Assembly: GCF_014873915.1 (NCBI RefSeq)
Contig: NZ_JADBEJ010000005.1
Coordinates: 930,001 to 994,000, forward strand
Length of the DNA stretch: 64,000 nucleotides
DNA from: Amycolatopsis roodepoortensis
GTDB lineage: Bacteria > Actinomycetota > Actinomycetes > Mycobacteriales > Pseudonocardiaceae
Direction of reading: 5' to 3'
Under the pieces are notes generated by a model, which saw only the letters and a program-made list of their open reading frames with translations, did not search any database and was not told where the DNA came from. The position numbers and the translations under genes were made by a program. Positions 17,314 to 26,575 of this stretch are shown here, one piece after another (position 1 is the stretch's first letter; every line of letters begins with the position of its first letter).

Positions 17314-17907
17314 TCACGCCGCGACCGGATAGCTCGCTTGAAAGGCCAGTCGACCGTCCGCGTCAGCAGCAATCCGGTCAAGCACGTCATCCAGCGCCAT
17401 GAATGTTTCCCACGGCTGCTGACCGCTAGAAGCTGCCAAGCGCACCGTGATCAACTCCTCCAGGTCCGGCACGCGCTTGGCCTTCCACACCTTGTCGGCA
17501 AGGCTGACCAGCAGGTCTTCCACACTGACCCCGACCGCGGTCCACGATGCGTGCGTGCGGGCGAAACGTGCCAAATCCTCCTCGACCCCCAGTTTCAGCA
17601 ATAGCTGATATCCGGCCTGCTCATGAGCGGAGCCAGGCCCGCACAACTCGTCGGGGTGTTCGGCTTTCCCGATGTCGTGAATGGCCGCGCCGAACGCCAC
17701 CGCGTCCCCATCGAACCGCACGTCGGGATAATGCTGATGGACCCACTCCTTCAACTGACAGGCAACGTCGTGAACCGCGCGGAGGTGCGCGACCAACCGA
17801 GGTGGGGCCTGCAGCTTCTCAAGCAGAAGCGCGGCACGGACCGGCAGGGAACGCAAAGCAAGATCACCGGGATCAGTCATGGCACGGTGCAGCAGCTCAG
17901 CGGTCAC
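17314..17907 (-). CDS. HD-domain phosphohydrolase-like protein
   Basis: About 197 residues from GTG 17907 (VTAELLHRAMTD); ATG 17880 is an alternative. It carries the HD pattern: HLRAVHDVACQL (first His), then GAAIHDIGKAEHP (HD pair, residues about 95-105), HEQAGYQLLLKLG (His) and SLADKVWKAKR (Asp). These residues coordinate metal in HD nucleotide or phosphate ester hydrolases. Actinobacterial relatives stand alone, as here. Substrate unknown. Confidence 0.8.
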   Translation of the reverse strand: MTAELLHRAMTDPGDLALRSLPVRAALLLEKLQAPPRLVAHLRAVHDVACQLKEWVHQHYPDVRFDGDAVAFGAAIHDIGKAEHPDELCGPGSAHEQAGYQLLLKLGVEEDLARFARTHASWTAVGVSVEDLLVSLADKVWKAKRVPDLEELITVRLAASSGQQPWETFMALDDVLDRIAADADGRLAFQASYPVAA

Positions 17908-18817
17908 CCCAACCACACTAGCCCGGAGGCCACCGACCAGGTCACCGCACGCACGCCCTTCTGGCCGCATCCGCAGGCTCTGGGCAGGAACCGTCGGCGC
18001 GGCTGGGGCCAGTACCACAAACCGCCGATCGCGACGAGGGCCCCCTTTCCCAAGCCGGAGCTGCCTCCACCATGGTCGGCTTCCGATGGAGCAGCCAGGA
18101 CCCATCGGCGGAAGCTGATCACGAACGCCTGCCGTTGGTCACTGCAACTCTCCGGTGTTCGCAGCCGCCTCGGGCTGCTCCGCGACCACCGGGGAGCTGA
18201 ACGAGACACCGTAACGGCTTCACTTGGCGGCCGTACCAACGACGAGACCAGAGACGGTCGACAGGCCAAGCCAGCTCCCCGCCCGCGAACAACATCAAGT
18301 GCCCCTGCCCTTCATCCTCGCCATGATCACGTCGCGCGGAAATCGGCGATCGAAACGACCGGCTGGCAGACACCCACCGGTACCAGCTATGGCGGCCCAT
18401 GAACACGCATCCCGCGCAGGGATGCTGCGAACAGGTGTTAGGGCCCGCCTCGGACACATCACTACCCCACGCCTCGCTCAAGATCACTTGAGCGAGGCTT
18501 TGTCTTTGGCCCTGGTCCACCACCCAGCGAGAGGTCGCACTCTCTGACAACACGAGCGCGTGCGTGACCCCGGCATCGTGATCCTCCGAGTCACCGAAGT
18601 TCGCGGCGCTGCGGTCAATCAGCCGATCTTCACAAAGGTGGATCGTCTTCGGACGTCCAGTGGGGTCCCCGGAGGTATCGGACAGACGGCGAACTCTGCG
18701 AGAGCCTGTCGCTCTTCCGGCTTGAGGGGCCACGTGTCATCGCCGATCACCCGGCAGTTCCACAGTCCGGCTGTCACGGGCGAACGCGTCGAGGTAGAAC
18801 CTCGGCACGTGTGGTGC
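17908..18817. other. Long gene-poor stretch
   Basis: About 900 bases with only short frames and no clear codon bias. Two items stand out: a strong hairpin at 18471-18498, and a short minus-strand frame ending at 18619 that reads LWNCRVIGDDTWPLKPEERQ and then ALAEFAVCPIPPGTPLDV. The latter looks like part of a real protein of about 50 residues, perhaps a remnant, and I do not recognise it. Confidence 0.45.
18471..18498 (+). terminator. Strong hairpin followed by a T-rich run
   Basis: A perfect 12-bp stem (GCCTCGCTCAAG / CTTGAGCGAGGC) with the 4-base loop ATCA, followed on the plus strand by TTTGTCTTT. It has the form of an intrinsic terminator, yet no plus-strand gene is visible upstream. It could end a decayed gene or an unannotated small RNA. 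Confidence 0.65.
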
Positions 18818-20152
18818 CTACAGGCGCTGGGCGCTCTTGCGTTTGCTTCCGTTCACGAGGTCGTTGAAGCGGTCGACAGCCCAGATCGCCCGAAGTCCCA
18901 AGGAGCCCATCATCAGCGGACGTGGGAACTTGGGCTTCTTCACCCACAGTGCCTCCAGGTCCACGTGGCGCTCTCCGTCGACGATCAGGTCAGCGATGAG
19001 GGAGCCGACATAGGGTGCTTGGGCAAGGCCGTGACCGTTGCACGCGATCGAGTAGTAGGTGGCGTCGTCCAGTTGCCCGGCGATGGGCAGCCAGGACGAA
19101 GTGATCGCGATCCATCCTCCCCAGGCGCGCTCGATCGCGACGTCCGACAGAGCCGGGAACCGTGCCGTGAAGGCTTCGGCGAGTTCTTCGACGAGCGCCG
19201 GGTCCGGCAGCTTTCGAGGGAGTGGATACGTCCTGCCGCGCTCGAGCCGCCGGACACCGAAGACGATGGTGCCGCGCGGTGTCAGCCGGTAGTTCTCCAT
19301 GATGTTGTGCTGGGTGACCAGCCCCGATCGGCTGGACCATCCCAGTGCCTCCAGCCGGGCCGGGTCGATGGGTTCGGTTTCCACTTCGACTACCCAGATG
19401 GGCACGGAGAGCCGAGGAGGCGTGATGTCCCACTCCCCCGCGTACGCGTTCGTTGCCAGAACCACTTTGTTCGCCCGCACTCGAGCCCGGGGAGTGGTGA
19501 TGACCGCCTGGCCGCGGTCGCGCCCGACGTCGGTGACCTTCGTCTGTTCGAAGACTCGCGCGGAGGTGCGGAGCAGCGCTCGACGCATCCCCGCGGTGAA
19601 CTGACCGGGGTTCATGATCCCGCCGACGTTTTCCCGCATCCCGCCGAGGAAGCCGCGGGGAATGCCGAGTTCTTCGCTCGTTCCCAGTGTCACGTCGGCG
19701 CCGGCGCGCCGCAGGATCCTGGTCACGCGGCGCACCCGGCCCATCTGTCCTCGGGAGACCGCCGCGAAGACATTGCCCGTCCGTTCGTAACCGCAGTCGA
19801 TGCCGTACTTTTCGATGAGGCTCTCGACGTGGTGCGCGGCATGTTCGGCGAGGCGGATCATGCCGGGCATCTTCTTGCGGTACAACAGGTCGAGGAGCTG
19901 AAGGTCTCCACCTGGGGCTCCCGCCAGCTGCCCGGCGTTGCGCGAACTGGCACCGTGCCCACAGAACTCGGCCTCCAGCAGCACGACGTCCTGTCCTCGT
20001 TCGGCCAGCCGCAGCGCCGTCGACATGCCGCCGATACCGCCGCCGACGACCGCGACCTCACAGGTGAGGTCCCCGGCCAGTGAAGGCCGGACGTCGGCGG
20101 GCGGATCGACCCAGCCGCAGAAGGCTGTGTACTCGACGTTGTCGGTCTTCAT
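18818..20152 (-). CDS. PuuB-like FAD-dependent amine/gamma-glutamyl-amine oxidoreductase
   Basis: A 444-residue DAO-fold flavoprotein. The N-terminus has the Rossmann motif EVAVVGGGIGGMSTALRLAE (about residues 30-49) and then GHGASSRNAGQLAG, the SxRNxGQ signature of PuuB-type gamma-glutamylputrescine oxidases. Later parts read GVRRLERGRTYPLP and YYSIACNGHGLAQAPYVG, the FAD-contacting end of this family. ATG 20152 has AGGAAAG upstream and overlaps the preceding gene's stop by four bases. In the island it would oxidise a gamma-glutamylated amine to an aldehyde; the amine is unknown. Confidence 0.85.
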   Translation of the reverse strand: MKTDNVEYTAFCGWVDPPADVRPSLAGDLTCEVAVVGGGIGGMSTALRLAERGQDVVLLEAEFCGHGASSRNAGQLAGAPGGDLQLLDLLYRKKMPGMIRLAEHAAHHVESLIEKYGIDCGYERTGNVFAAVSRGQMGRVRRVTRILRRAGADVTLGTSEELGIPRGFLGGMRENVGGIMNPGQFTAGMRRALLRTSARVFEQTKVTDVGRDRGQAVITTPRARVRANKVVLATNAYAGEWDITPPRLSVPIWVVEVETEPIDPARLEALGWSSRSGLVTQHNIMENYRLTPRGTIVFGVRRLERGRTYPLPRKLPDPALVEELAEAFTARFPALSDVAIERAWGGWIAITSSWLPIAGQLDDATYYSIACNGHGLAQAPYVGSLIADLIVDGERHVDLEALWVKKPKFPRPLMMGSLGLRAIWAVDRFNDLVNGSKRKSAQRL

Positions 20153-20862
20153 CGATCTTTCCTCGCGTACGCGGCAGACCGTTGTCCCGAAACGCGTTCG
20201 GCAGGCGCTGCCGCATTGTGGTCGTGCAGTGCGCGATAGGCGAAGTAGTAGACGAACATCTGGAATCCCCACGTGGCCAGCGCGGCGCTGTAGAACAGCG
20301 TCCGGTGCGCGTCGTCACCCGCGAGCGGGAAGAAGTCGTAGGTGATCGCGATGACGGATCCCGCGATGGTGACCAGCGCGGCGCTCACGGCCTGCTTTTT
20401 GGCGCCGATGCGCCAGAGCCGCCAAACGAAGTAGGCGAGGAATGCCGTCGTGAGCACGTTGACCACGACATAGAACGTCGCCGGGCCGAGGTGCAGCTGA
20501 TCGGCGCGGAACTGTTGCAGGTAGAGCCCGGCGGCCGCGGCGAGCGCGAAGACTCCGACGTCGACCGCGACCGAGGGCTTGTAGCGGTGCGTCACGCGCA
20601 TCAGGCCCATGACGAGAATGAGCGTGATGCCGACTGATCTGGAGAAGGCGTCGAAGAAGTACGCGATGCTGTACAGCGGGCTGCTTTCGTCGCCGCCGAG
20701 AAGTGCCCAGAGAAGAAAGTTCGACCCCGAGGTGGCGACGATCATCCATTCCAGGCCGAGCAGGTAGTTGCCGTAGCGCCGGATGAACTTCCAGCCGAAA
20801 TAGAAGCCGGCGAAGATCATCCAGAGATCCGCCAGCATGAAGAGCAGGTCCTTCATGTCCAT
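20149..20862 (-). CDS. Seven-segment membrane protein of unknown function
   Basis: About 237 residues from ATG 20862 (a second ATG lies at 20856), with GAAGGAAAC upstream. Around seven hydrophobic helices, including FMLADLWMIFAGFYFGWKF, WMIVATSGSNFLLWALLG, GVFALAAAAGLYLQQF and a last GFQMFVYYFAYRAL. No transporter signature is evident. It is coupled to the PuuB-like oxidase (ATGA overlap) and faces the TetR gene divergently, so it may sense or move the pathway's substrate. Confidence 0.8.
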   Translation of the reverse strand: MDMKDLLFMLADLWMIFAGFYFGWKFIRRYGNYLLGLEWMIVATSGSNFLLWALLGGDESSPLYSIAYFFDAFSRSVGITLILVMGLMRVTHRYKPSVAVDVGVFALAAAAGLYLQQFRADQLHLGPATFYVVVNVLTTAFLAYFVWRLWRIGAKKQAVSAALVTIAGSVIAITYDFFPLAGDDAHRTLFYSAALATWGFQMFVYYFAYRALHDHNAAAPAERVSGQRSAAYARKDR

Positions 20863-20979
20863 GTTTCCTTCGGGTCGTGCCTTCGCCTCTGAGCAGAAGG
20901 CGGAGTTCGGGCCGGCGGCCGAAGCCCTGGGGAGCTGCGCGGACTTGTGATCCAGCCCATAGGCTACGCCGAACTTAGT

Positions 20980-21000
20980 CATCCGATCAAGTCGTTTGCC
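20980..21000. promoter_or_regulatory. Possible weak copy of the TetR operator (minus-strand promoter)
   Basis: The stretch TTAGTCATCCGATCAAGT upstream of the membrane-protein gene shares TTAGTCA and GATCAA with the site at 29358-29385 upstream of the other leftward operon. It is weaker than the palindromes at 21026 and 29487. Confidence 0.35.
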
Positions 21001-21025
21001 TAAGTAGTCTCGCTGCTAAGCTGGC

Positions 21026-21040
21026 CTTGACTTAATCAAG
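21026..21040. promoter_or_regulatory. Palindromic operator upstream of the TetR gene
   Basis: CTTGACTTAATCAAG: five-base arms around CTTAA. The core TGACTTAATCA recurs exactly at 29488-29498, upstream of the rightward operon. It lies 30 bases before the regulator's start, where an autoregulatory TetR operator would be expected. Confidence 0.7.
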
Positions 21041-21069
21041 CGTCCAACTACGTGCACCGGGAGGACTGC

Positions 21070-21678
21070 GTGCCACGGATCTCCGCCGCCCAACGGCGCA
21101 GCGACTTCATCAAGGCCGCGGTGGAGGTCATCGCGACCTACGGCATCGAGGGTGCGACGACCCGGCGGATCGCCGAGCAGGCGCAGGCGAATCTGGCGAT
21201 GCTGCACTACTGCTATGACTCCAAAGAGGATCTCTTCGCCGACGTCTACGAGTTCGTGGCTGGCCGGTACCGCGACGCGCTCGAGGGCAACGACTCCCCC
21301 GGTGACCTGCGAGAGACGGCTCGGCGGCTCCTGCGCGGGGTCATGGAGTGCTACCTCGAGTCGGCCAGTTTCACGGCGGCGACGGTGGAACTCATCAGCT
21401 GGGCACGGCGCCAGCACGGAGACCGCGGTATCGCGGTGTACGACAAGGCTCTCGACACGGTGCGCGCCGCACTTCGCGACGCCGATCCGGACCATCCGAT
21501 CGATCCGGAGGTCATCGACGAGATCGCCTTCGTCCTCGCCACCTTGGCCGACGGCTTCGCCGCGAACTGGTTGACCTACGGAGACCGGGCCGCCGCGCTG
21601 GGGCAGATGGAGATCGCCACGTCGGTGCTCGACAGCTGGCTCGCGGCCCGGCTCGGCTCCACCCCGGTCGGGCGATGA
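21070..21678 (+). CDS. TetR-family regulator of the amine island
   Basis: A 202-residue TetR protein from GTG 21070, with GGGAGG six bases upstream; an in-frame GTG at 21052 lacks such a site. The helix-turn-helix reads GIEGATTRRIAEQAQANLAM then LHYCYDSKEDLFADVY (residues 24-55). The ligand domain is unlike those of well-studied members. The gene lies between the oxidase operon and the large leftward operon, and the palindrome before it recurs at the 29.4-kb divergent promoter. It most likely represses both and responds to an island substrate or CoA thioester. Confidence 0.9.
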   Translation: MPRISAAQRRSDFIKAAVEVIATYGIEGATTRRIAEQAQANLAMLHYCYDSKEDLFADVYEFVAGRYRDALEGNDSPGDLRETARRLLRGVMECYLESASFTAATVELISWARRQHGDRGIAVYDKALDTVRAALRDADPDHPIDPEVIDEIAFVLATLADGFAANWLTYGDRAAALGQMEIATSVLDSWLAARLGSTPVGR

Positions 21679-21680
21679 CG

Positions 21681-23135
21681 TCACAGCGGTAAGTCGGGCG
21701 AATCGACACCGACGACCCGATCGCCGCAGAAGACGCGCACCGATTCGGCAGGCCCGTGGCCGCCGATACCGGCCGGACCCCAGAAGCTCTGCGCCGAGTC
21801 GTCACCCAGATCGGCGACTTTGGCGCCGTTGACGCGCACTTCGCCGGCCAGGATGTGGGAGCCGACGTCTATGGCGCGATCGGTGTCGGTGCCGAACACG
21901 TAGGCGTCGAGCCCTGAGGGGCTGGCATTGGCGATCCGAAGCGCCTGTTCGTCGGAGTCCACGGCGTGCAGGGAGACGACCGGGCCGAACAGCTCGGCCG
22001 TCGCCTGAGCCGGGTCCGCGCCGACCGCGATGGTCGGTGACAGGAAGAAGCCGTCGAGTTCGGGCAGCCGAGCGGGCCGGTGGATGGTCGCCCCCATGTC
22101 GCGCAGCCCCTCGATCCGGCTTTGCAGGGTCCCGAAATGCGGGGCGTTGGAGATCGGGCCGATCTGGACGTCCTCGTCGAGGGAGTGGCCGACGACGAGC
22201 TTGGAGATCCGCTCGGTCAGTGCTTCGAGGAGAGGGGCGATCAGGCTGCGGTGCGCGAGGATCTTGCCCGGTCCCTCACACCATTGACCGTTGAGTTTGG
22301 TCATCCCGTCGAGGATGCCGTCCGCGGTGACGTCGAGGTCGGCGTCGTCGAGCACGAGCACCGGATTGTTCCCGCCGAGCTCCAGCTGCAGGACCTTGAA
22401 GTCTTCCGCGGCCGCCCGCGCGATGGCGCGCCCGGCGGCGGGCCCGCCGGTGAACGAGACGATCTTGACGCGGGGGTCGGTGGTCAGCCGGGCGCCGACG
22501 TCGCCGGCGCCGTGCACGAGCTGCAGCGTGCCACTGGGCAGGCCCGCCTCGACGAAGCACTCGACGATGAGCTGTGCGCTGCCGGGCGCGTGCTCCGAAG
22601 GTTTGAGGATGACCGGGCAGCCCGCGGCCACGGCGCTGGCGAGCTTGGCCGCCGGGATGAAACTCGGGCCGTTCCACGGCGTGAGGATCGCGGCGGGACC
22701 CCACGGCACCTTGTGGAGGCGGACGTCGCGGCCGCCTGCCGCGAGCGCGGTGACGCGCGGGATGTTCACCAGGTCCGCCGCCGACGCCCGGATCCTCATG
22801 GGCAGGAAGGCCGCGACCTTGCGCGTGACGCTGATCGGCGTGCCGCTGGTCAGCGAGTCCGTGCGGGCGATGTCCTCGGCCCGGGTCTTGACGATGTCCG
22901 CCACGCGTTCGAGCATCGCGGCGCGCTCACGGCGAGCGTCCTCGTCCCAGCGGCCGACGTCGTACACGCGCTCCGCGTGCCGCAGCGCCCGCTCGACGTC
23001 GTCGGGTGGCGTCGTGACGGAGCGGTGGACGGGTTCGCGCGTGTTGGGGTCGACGTTCCACGTGTCGGGGATCGTCTCGGCTTCGTACCAGGCATCGGCG
23101 ATGTAGTTCACCGGCCGGGGGATCTCGTTGCTCAT
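21681..23135 (-). CDS. NAD(P)-dependent aldehyde dehydrogenase
   Basis: A 484-residue ALDH from ATG 23135 (MSNEIPRPV), with AAGGA upstream. Landmarks are ILTPWNGPSFIPAAKLASAV, ILKPSEHAPGSA, FTGGPAAGRAIA, LELGGNNP with the general-base Glu, and GQWCEGPGK with the nucleophilic Cys; the C-terminal ELFGPVVSLHAV is typical. It is the last gene of the leftward operon and ends two bases from the TetR stop. A PuuC-like role, oxidising the aldehyde from the amine oxidase or from the alcohol dehydrogenase next door, is the natural inference. Confidence 0.92.
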   Translation of the reverse strand: MSNEIPRPVNYIADAWYEAETIPDTWNVDPNTREPVHRSVTTPPDDVERALRHAERVYDVGRWDEDARRERAAMLERVADIVKTRAEDIARTDSLTSGTPISVTRKVAAFLPMRIRASAADLVNIPRVTALAAGGRDVRLHKVPWGPAAILTPWNGPSFIPAAKLASAVAAGCPVILKPSEHAPGSAQLIVECFVEAGLPSGTLQLVHGAGDVGARLTTDPRVKIVSFTGGPAAGRAIARAAAEDFKVLQLELGGNNPVLVLDDADLDVTADGILDGMTKLNGQWCEGPGKILAHRSLIAPLLEALTERISKLVVGHSLDEDVQIGPISNAPHFGTLQSRIEGLRDMGATIHRPARLPELDGFFLSPTIAVGADPAQATAELFGPVVSLHAVDSDEQALRIANASPSGLDAYVFGTDTDRAIDVGSHILAGEVRVNGAKVADLGDDSAQSFWGPAGIGGHGPAESVRVFCGDRVVGVDSPDLPL

Positions 23136-23153
23136 CTTCACGTTCCTTCGCGG

Positions 23154-24251
23154 TCAGGACTGGAGGTCGACGACGATCCGGGTGACATCGCCGGACTTCA
23201 TCGCCTCGAAGCCTTCGTTGATCTCGCCGAAGGGGACGACGCGCGTGACCATCTCGTCGAGCAGCAGGCGTCCCTGCTGGTAGAGGCGAGCGAGCTGGAG
23301 GATGTCCTGCCGCGCTTGACCCGAGCCCATGTAGGAGCCGATGAGCCGCTTCTCCTCGAAGAAGAAGTCCGATGCCGGAACGCTGAGTTCGGTGCCTCCG
23401 GGTGCGATCCCGACGAGGCACGCGGTCCCCGTCGGGCGCACCAGGGCGAGAGCCGTCGCGGCGGTGCGGGCCGAGCCGACCGCCTCGAAGGCGTAGTCCA
23501 CTCCGTCGCCCAACTGGCGGTGGAGTTCCACGACCAGGTCTTCGTCCCCGCCGTTGATGACGTGGGTGGCGCCGTAGCCGCGCGCGGCCTTGAGCCGGTC
23601 GTCGTCGAGGTCGATCGCGACGATGGCCGACGCTCCGGCGAGCCGGGCGCCTTGGATGATGGCCGATCCGACGCCGCCGCACCCGATGACCGCGACCGTG
23701 CTGCCCGGTCGCACCCGGGCGCCCCGGAAGACCGCGCCGACACCGGTGATCACGCAGCAGGCCAGAAGACAGCCGACGTGCAGTGGAACGTCGTCGGGAA
23801 GCTTCACCAGCGAGTTCTCGCGCATGAGGACATGCCGGGAGAACGCCCCGATGTCGCCGAGGCGCTCGATCGGCTCTCCTGCCGTGGTCTGGAACGCGGG
23901 CCGGGGACGGTGGCGGATCTCCCCCAGCCGCCGGCACTGGGTCGACCGCCCCGCCTCACAGTTCGCGCACCGGCCGCAGGACGGGGTCAGCGCGCCGACC
24001 ACGCGGTCCCCGGGACGCAGCCCGGACACCTGTGAGCCGACCGCCTCGACCACACCGGCCACCTCGTGGCCGACCACGACCGGCAGCCCGGTCGGGACCG
24101 TTCCGGTCATGTAGTGCAGGTCGCTGTGGCACAGCCCGACGTTGGTGACCGCGACCCGCACCTCGTGCGGTTCCGGGTCGTCCACCCGGATGACGGTCAA
24201 TGCGAGCGGTTCGCCGACGGCGGTCAGCACCGCGGCCTGGGTGTCGATCAT
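23154..24251 (-). CDS. Zinc-dependent alcohol dehydrogenase (AdhD-like MDR)
   Basis: A 365-residue medium-chain dehydrogenase from ATG 24251. Catalytic-zinc region: GLCHSDLHYMTG and GHEVAGVVEAVG. Structural-zinc cysteines: CGRCANCEAGRSTQC. Coenzyme fold: VAVIGCGGVGSAIIQGA, then AIDLDDDRLKAA with an Asp that favours NAD over NADP. It resembles class III/AdhD-type enzymes, including those next to BVMO genes in mycobacteria. The start overlaps the upstream stop by four bases. It could oxidise the alcohol released by the BVMO and esterase. Confidence 0.92.
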   Translation of the reverse strand: MIDTQAAVLTAVGEPLALTVIRVDDPEPHEVRVAVTNVGLCHSDLHYMTGTVPTGLPVVVGHEVAGVVEAVGSQVSGLRPGDRVVGALTPSCGRCANCEAGRSTQCRRLGEIRHRPRPAFQTTAGEPIERLGDIGAFSRHVLMRENSLVKLPDDVPLHVGCLLACCVITGVGAVFRGARVRPGSTVAVIGCGGVGSAIIQGARLAGASAIVAIDLDDDRLKAARGYGATHVINGGDEDLVVELHRQLGDGVDYAFEAVGSARTAATALALVRPTGTACLVGIAPGGTELSVPASDFFFEEKRLIGSYMGSGQARQDILQLARLYQQGRLLLDEMVTRVVPFGEINEGFEAMKSGDVTRIVVDLQS

Positions 24252-26575
24252 GTCGAGGTCTCCTTTTCGGTGTCCTTTGTGGACAGAAAGGCCTGGATGC
24301 CCGCGGCCAGAGCCCCGCTCTCCCATGCCTGGGCCGCGGCGAGATCTTCCCGGGCGAAGGCCGCTTCGACGTCCTCTGCCGGTGGGCGCAGGAGCGCGAG
24401 ATGCAGGGCCGTCGTATTGCCCTCCGGCGTCCACGCGACGACGGTGTCGACGGCGCGGTCGATCAGGGCGCCGGGCTCGACGATCTCGTCGAGCAGACCG
24501 ATCCGAAGCGCTTCGTCGGCCCCGATCCGAGGGGATCCGAGCACCACTCGCATCGCGTGGTTGCCGATGAGCCGCCTCAGCAGCACGCTGGACGCGTTCG
24601 AGATCGTGATGCCCCGGCCGTTTTCCGGTTGGTAGTACACGGTTTCCGGGGTTCCGATGCGGGTGTCGCAGCACAGGGTTATCTCCGAGGCGCCCCCGAC
24701 CGCGATGCCGTTGACGGCCGCGACCACGGGTATCCGTGTCTCGAGGATCGCCCTGGTGATGTCGTGGAAACTCGCGAACGCCTCACGCATCCCGGCTTCC
24801 GTCGACGGTGCGCTGTGGAGATCCTCGCCCGCGGAGAAGGCCCGGCCCTCGCCGGTGAGCACGATCCCCCGCACGGTCTCACCGGTGCCGAATTCGCGGA
24901 TGACGCTCGCCAGACGACGCCGGGTGGCGACGTCCATGGCATTGAGCTTCTCGGGGCGCCGGAGAGTCAGCACCGCAACGCCTCGGACGACGTCGATGCC
25001 GAGGAATCCCCGTCGCGCGCCGAGGTCGTAGGTCACGCCGGGCTCGGCCGCGGCTCGGGCCTTGAGCGCCGATTTGGCGATGCGTTCGGACGGCGTGCGC
25101 GGGAAATCGCTGACGAACTCGAGGTAGCGCGGCACTTTGAACCGCGCGAGTTCGTCGCCCGCCCGCTCGACGATCCGCTCGGCCGTCGCCAGTCCGGCGG
25201 GAACGCCGGCCGCCAGCTGGACGAACGCCTTGACCTCCTCGCCGAGCGTCTCGTCGGGTTCGGCGACGACGGCGGCCGAGACCACCAGGTCGTCACGCTC
25301 CAGGGCGGCTTCGACTTCGACGCTCGCGACGTTCTCGCCACCACGCCGCACCATGTCCTTGATCCGGCCGACCAGCCGGATTCCGTCACCCGGACGGCGG
25401 ACGACGACATCTCCGGTGTGGAGCCAGCCGTCCCGCAGCACCCGGGCGGTGTCTTCGGGGCGGTTCCAGTAGCCGTTCATCATCGGTGTGCCGGCGATGA
25501 TCAGCTCACCGGCCTCGCCGTCGGGCACCTCGGAGCCGTCGGGATCGACGACGAGGATCTGTTTCGTCGGTACGGGCCGCCCCAGGCTCCCGCTTCCCAC
25601 CGCGCCGACGTCGTCGAAGGGGCTGAACAGGTCGATCCCGGATTCGGTCATTCCGTAGACCTCGCGCCACGGGGCGCCCCATCGTTCCTCCAGCCGGGCG
25701 TGGAGTCCGGTCGGAATTCCCGAGCAAAAGGCGAGGCGGAGGTCGTTGTCGCGGTCTTCGGGAGAAGACGGCTGTTTGAACAGCAACGTCGGCATGGACC
25801 CGAGAACGTAGAAGAAGGTCGCACGATGCCGTCGGACGTCCGCCATGAAGGTCGACGCCGAGAATCGGGGCAGTACGACCAGTGGCGCGCCGACGGTGAG
25901 TGCCAGTGCGGTGTTCCACTGTGGATCCATGTAGGAAAACGGTTGCGCCGTCAGGAGAACGTCCTCGGGCCCGAGTCCGGTCGCCGACGCGCAGATCCAG
26001 GCCAGCCGGACCCAGTAGTCGTGGGTGAGCATGCACGCCTTGGGGAAACCGGTGGTGCCCGACGTGTACTGCAGGTTCGCCAGCGCCGCGCCGTCGATCG
26101 GCACGGGCGGGAGTATCGCCGGGAACGCCTCCGAGCCGTCGTCGGCGACGTCGACGACGCGGACGTCCTCACCGGTGACGACCTCCGCGATCAGAGCCGA
26201 GCGGTCGGCGTCGGTGAACACGACGCGTGCCCCGGAGTCCCGCAGCACGAAGTCGAGGTCGGCACGCCGGTAAGAACTGTTGATCGGTACGGCGATCGCG
26301 CCCGCTTTCAGCGTGGCCAGCCAGACGACGGGCCAGTGCACGACGTTCGGCAGCATGATCGCGACACGCTCGCCCGGCCGGACACCGTCGACCTCGATCA
26401 GCCGGTGCGCCAGCCGGGAGGTCCAGTCGTCGATCTCGGCGAAGCTCCACGCCCACTCCCCGAAGCGCAGGAACTCCCGATCCGGTGAGTCCTTCGCGCG
26501 TTGCGACAGCAGTTCCGTCAGGGTCGGGGTGGCGGGGTCGTCGCCCGCCTGTCCGGGCGCCACTTTCGCGCTCAT
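24248..26575 (-). CDS. Bifunctional acyl-CoA synthetase / enoyl-CoA hydratase fusion
   Basis: One uninterrupted frame of 775 residues from ATG 26575. Residues 15-510 are an AMP-forming acyl-CoA synthetase: YTSGTTGFPKACML at 170-183, YGMTESG, then GWLHTGDVVVRRPG and GRIKDMVRRGGENV of the C-terminal subdomain, with the lysine region TPSERIAKSALKA. From about residue 529 a full crotonase domain follows: GIVLTGEGRAFSAGEDL (oxyanion hole), then GGASEITLC and QPENGRG, which keep both hydratase glutamates (about 631 and 651). It could activate an acid and hydrate or isomerise its enoyl-CoA in one polypeptide. Both ends overlap their neighbours by four bases. Confidence 0.93.
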   Translation of the reverse strand: MSAKVAPGQAGDDPATPTLTELLSQRAKDSPDREFLRFGEWAWSFAEIDDWTSRLAHRLIEVDGVRPGERVAIMLPNVVHWPVVWLATLKAGAIAVPINSSYRRADLDFVLRDSGARVVFTDADRSALIAEVVTGEDVRVVDVADDGSEAFPAILPPVPIDGAALANLQYTSGTTGFPKACMLTHDYWVRLAWICASATGLGPEDVLLTAQPFSYMDPQWNTALALTVGAPLVVLPRFSASTFMADVRRHRATFFYVLGSMPTLLFKQPSSPEDRDNDLRLAFCSGIPTGLHARLEERWGAPWREVYGMTESGIDLFSPFDDVGAVGSGSLGRPVPTKQILVVDPDGSEVPDGEAGELIIAGTPMMNGYWNRPEDTARVLRDGWLHTGDVVVRRPGDGIRLVGRIKDMVRRGGENVASVEVEAALERDDLVVSAAVVAEPDETLGEEVKAFVQLAAGVPAGLATAERIVERAGDELARFKVPRYLEFVSDFPRTPSERIAKSALKARAAAEPGVTYDLGARRGFLGIDVVRGVAVLTLRRPEKLNAMDVATRRRLASVIREFGTGETVRGIVLTGEGRAFSAGEDLHSAPSTEAGMREAFASFHDITRAILETRIPVVAAVNGIAVGGASEITLCCDTRIGTPETVYYQPENGRGITISNASSVLLRRLIGNHAMRVVLGSPRIGADEALRIGLLDEIVEPGALIDRAVDTVVAWTPEGNTTALHLALLRPPAEDVEAAFAREDLAAAQAWESGALAAGIQAFLSTKDTEKETST

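Noticed and set aside
18119..18733. Minus-strand 204-codon frame
   Set aside because: It runs through the hairpin at 18471-18498, has no domain and poor codon character.
22080..24035. Plus-strand open frame of 651 codons
   Set aside because: Antisense to the aldehyde and alcohol dehydrogenase genes, which have clear catalytic motifs; the frame itself has none.
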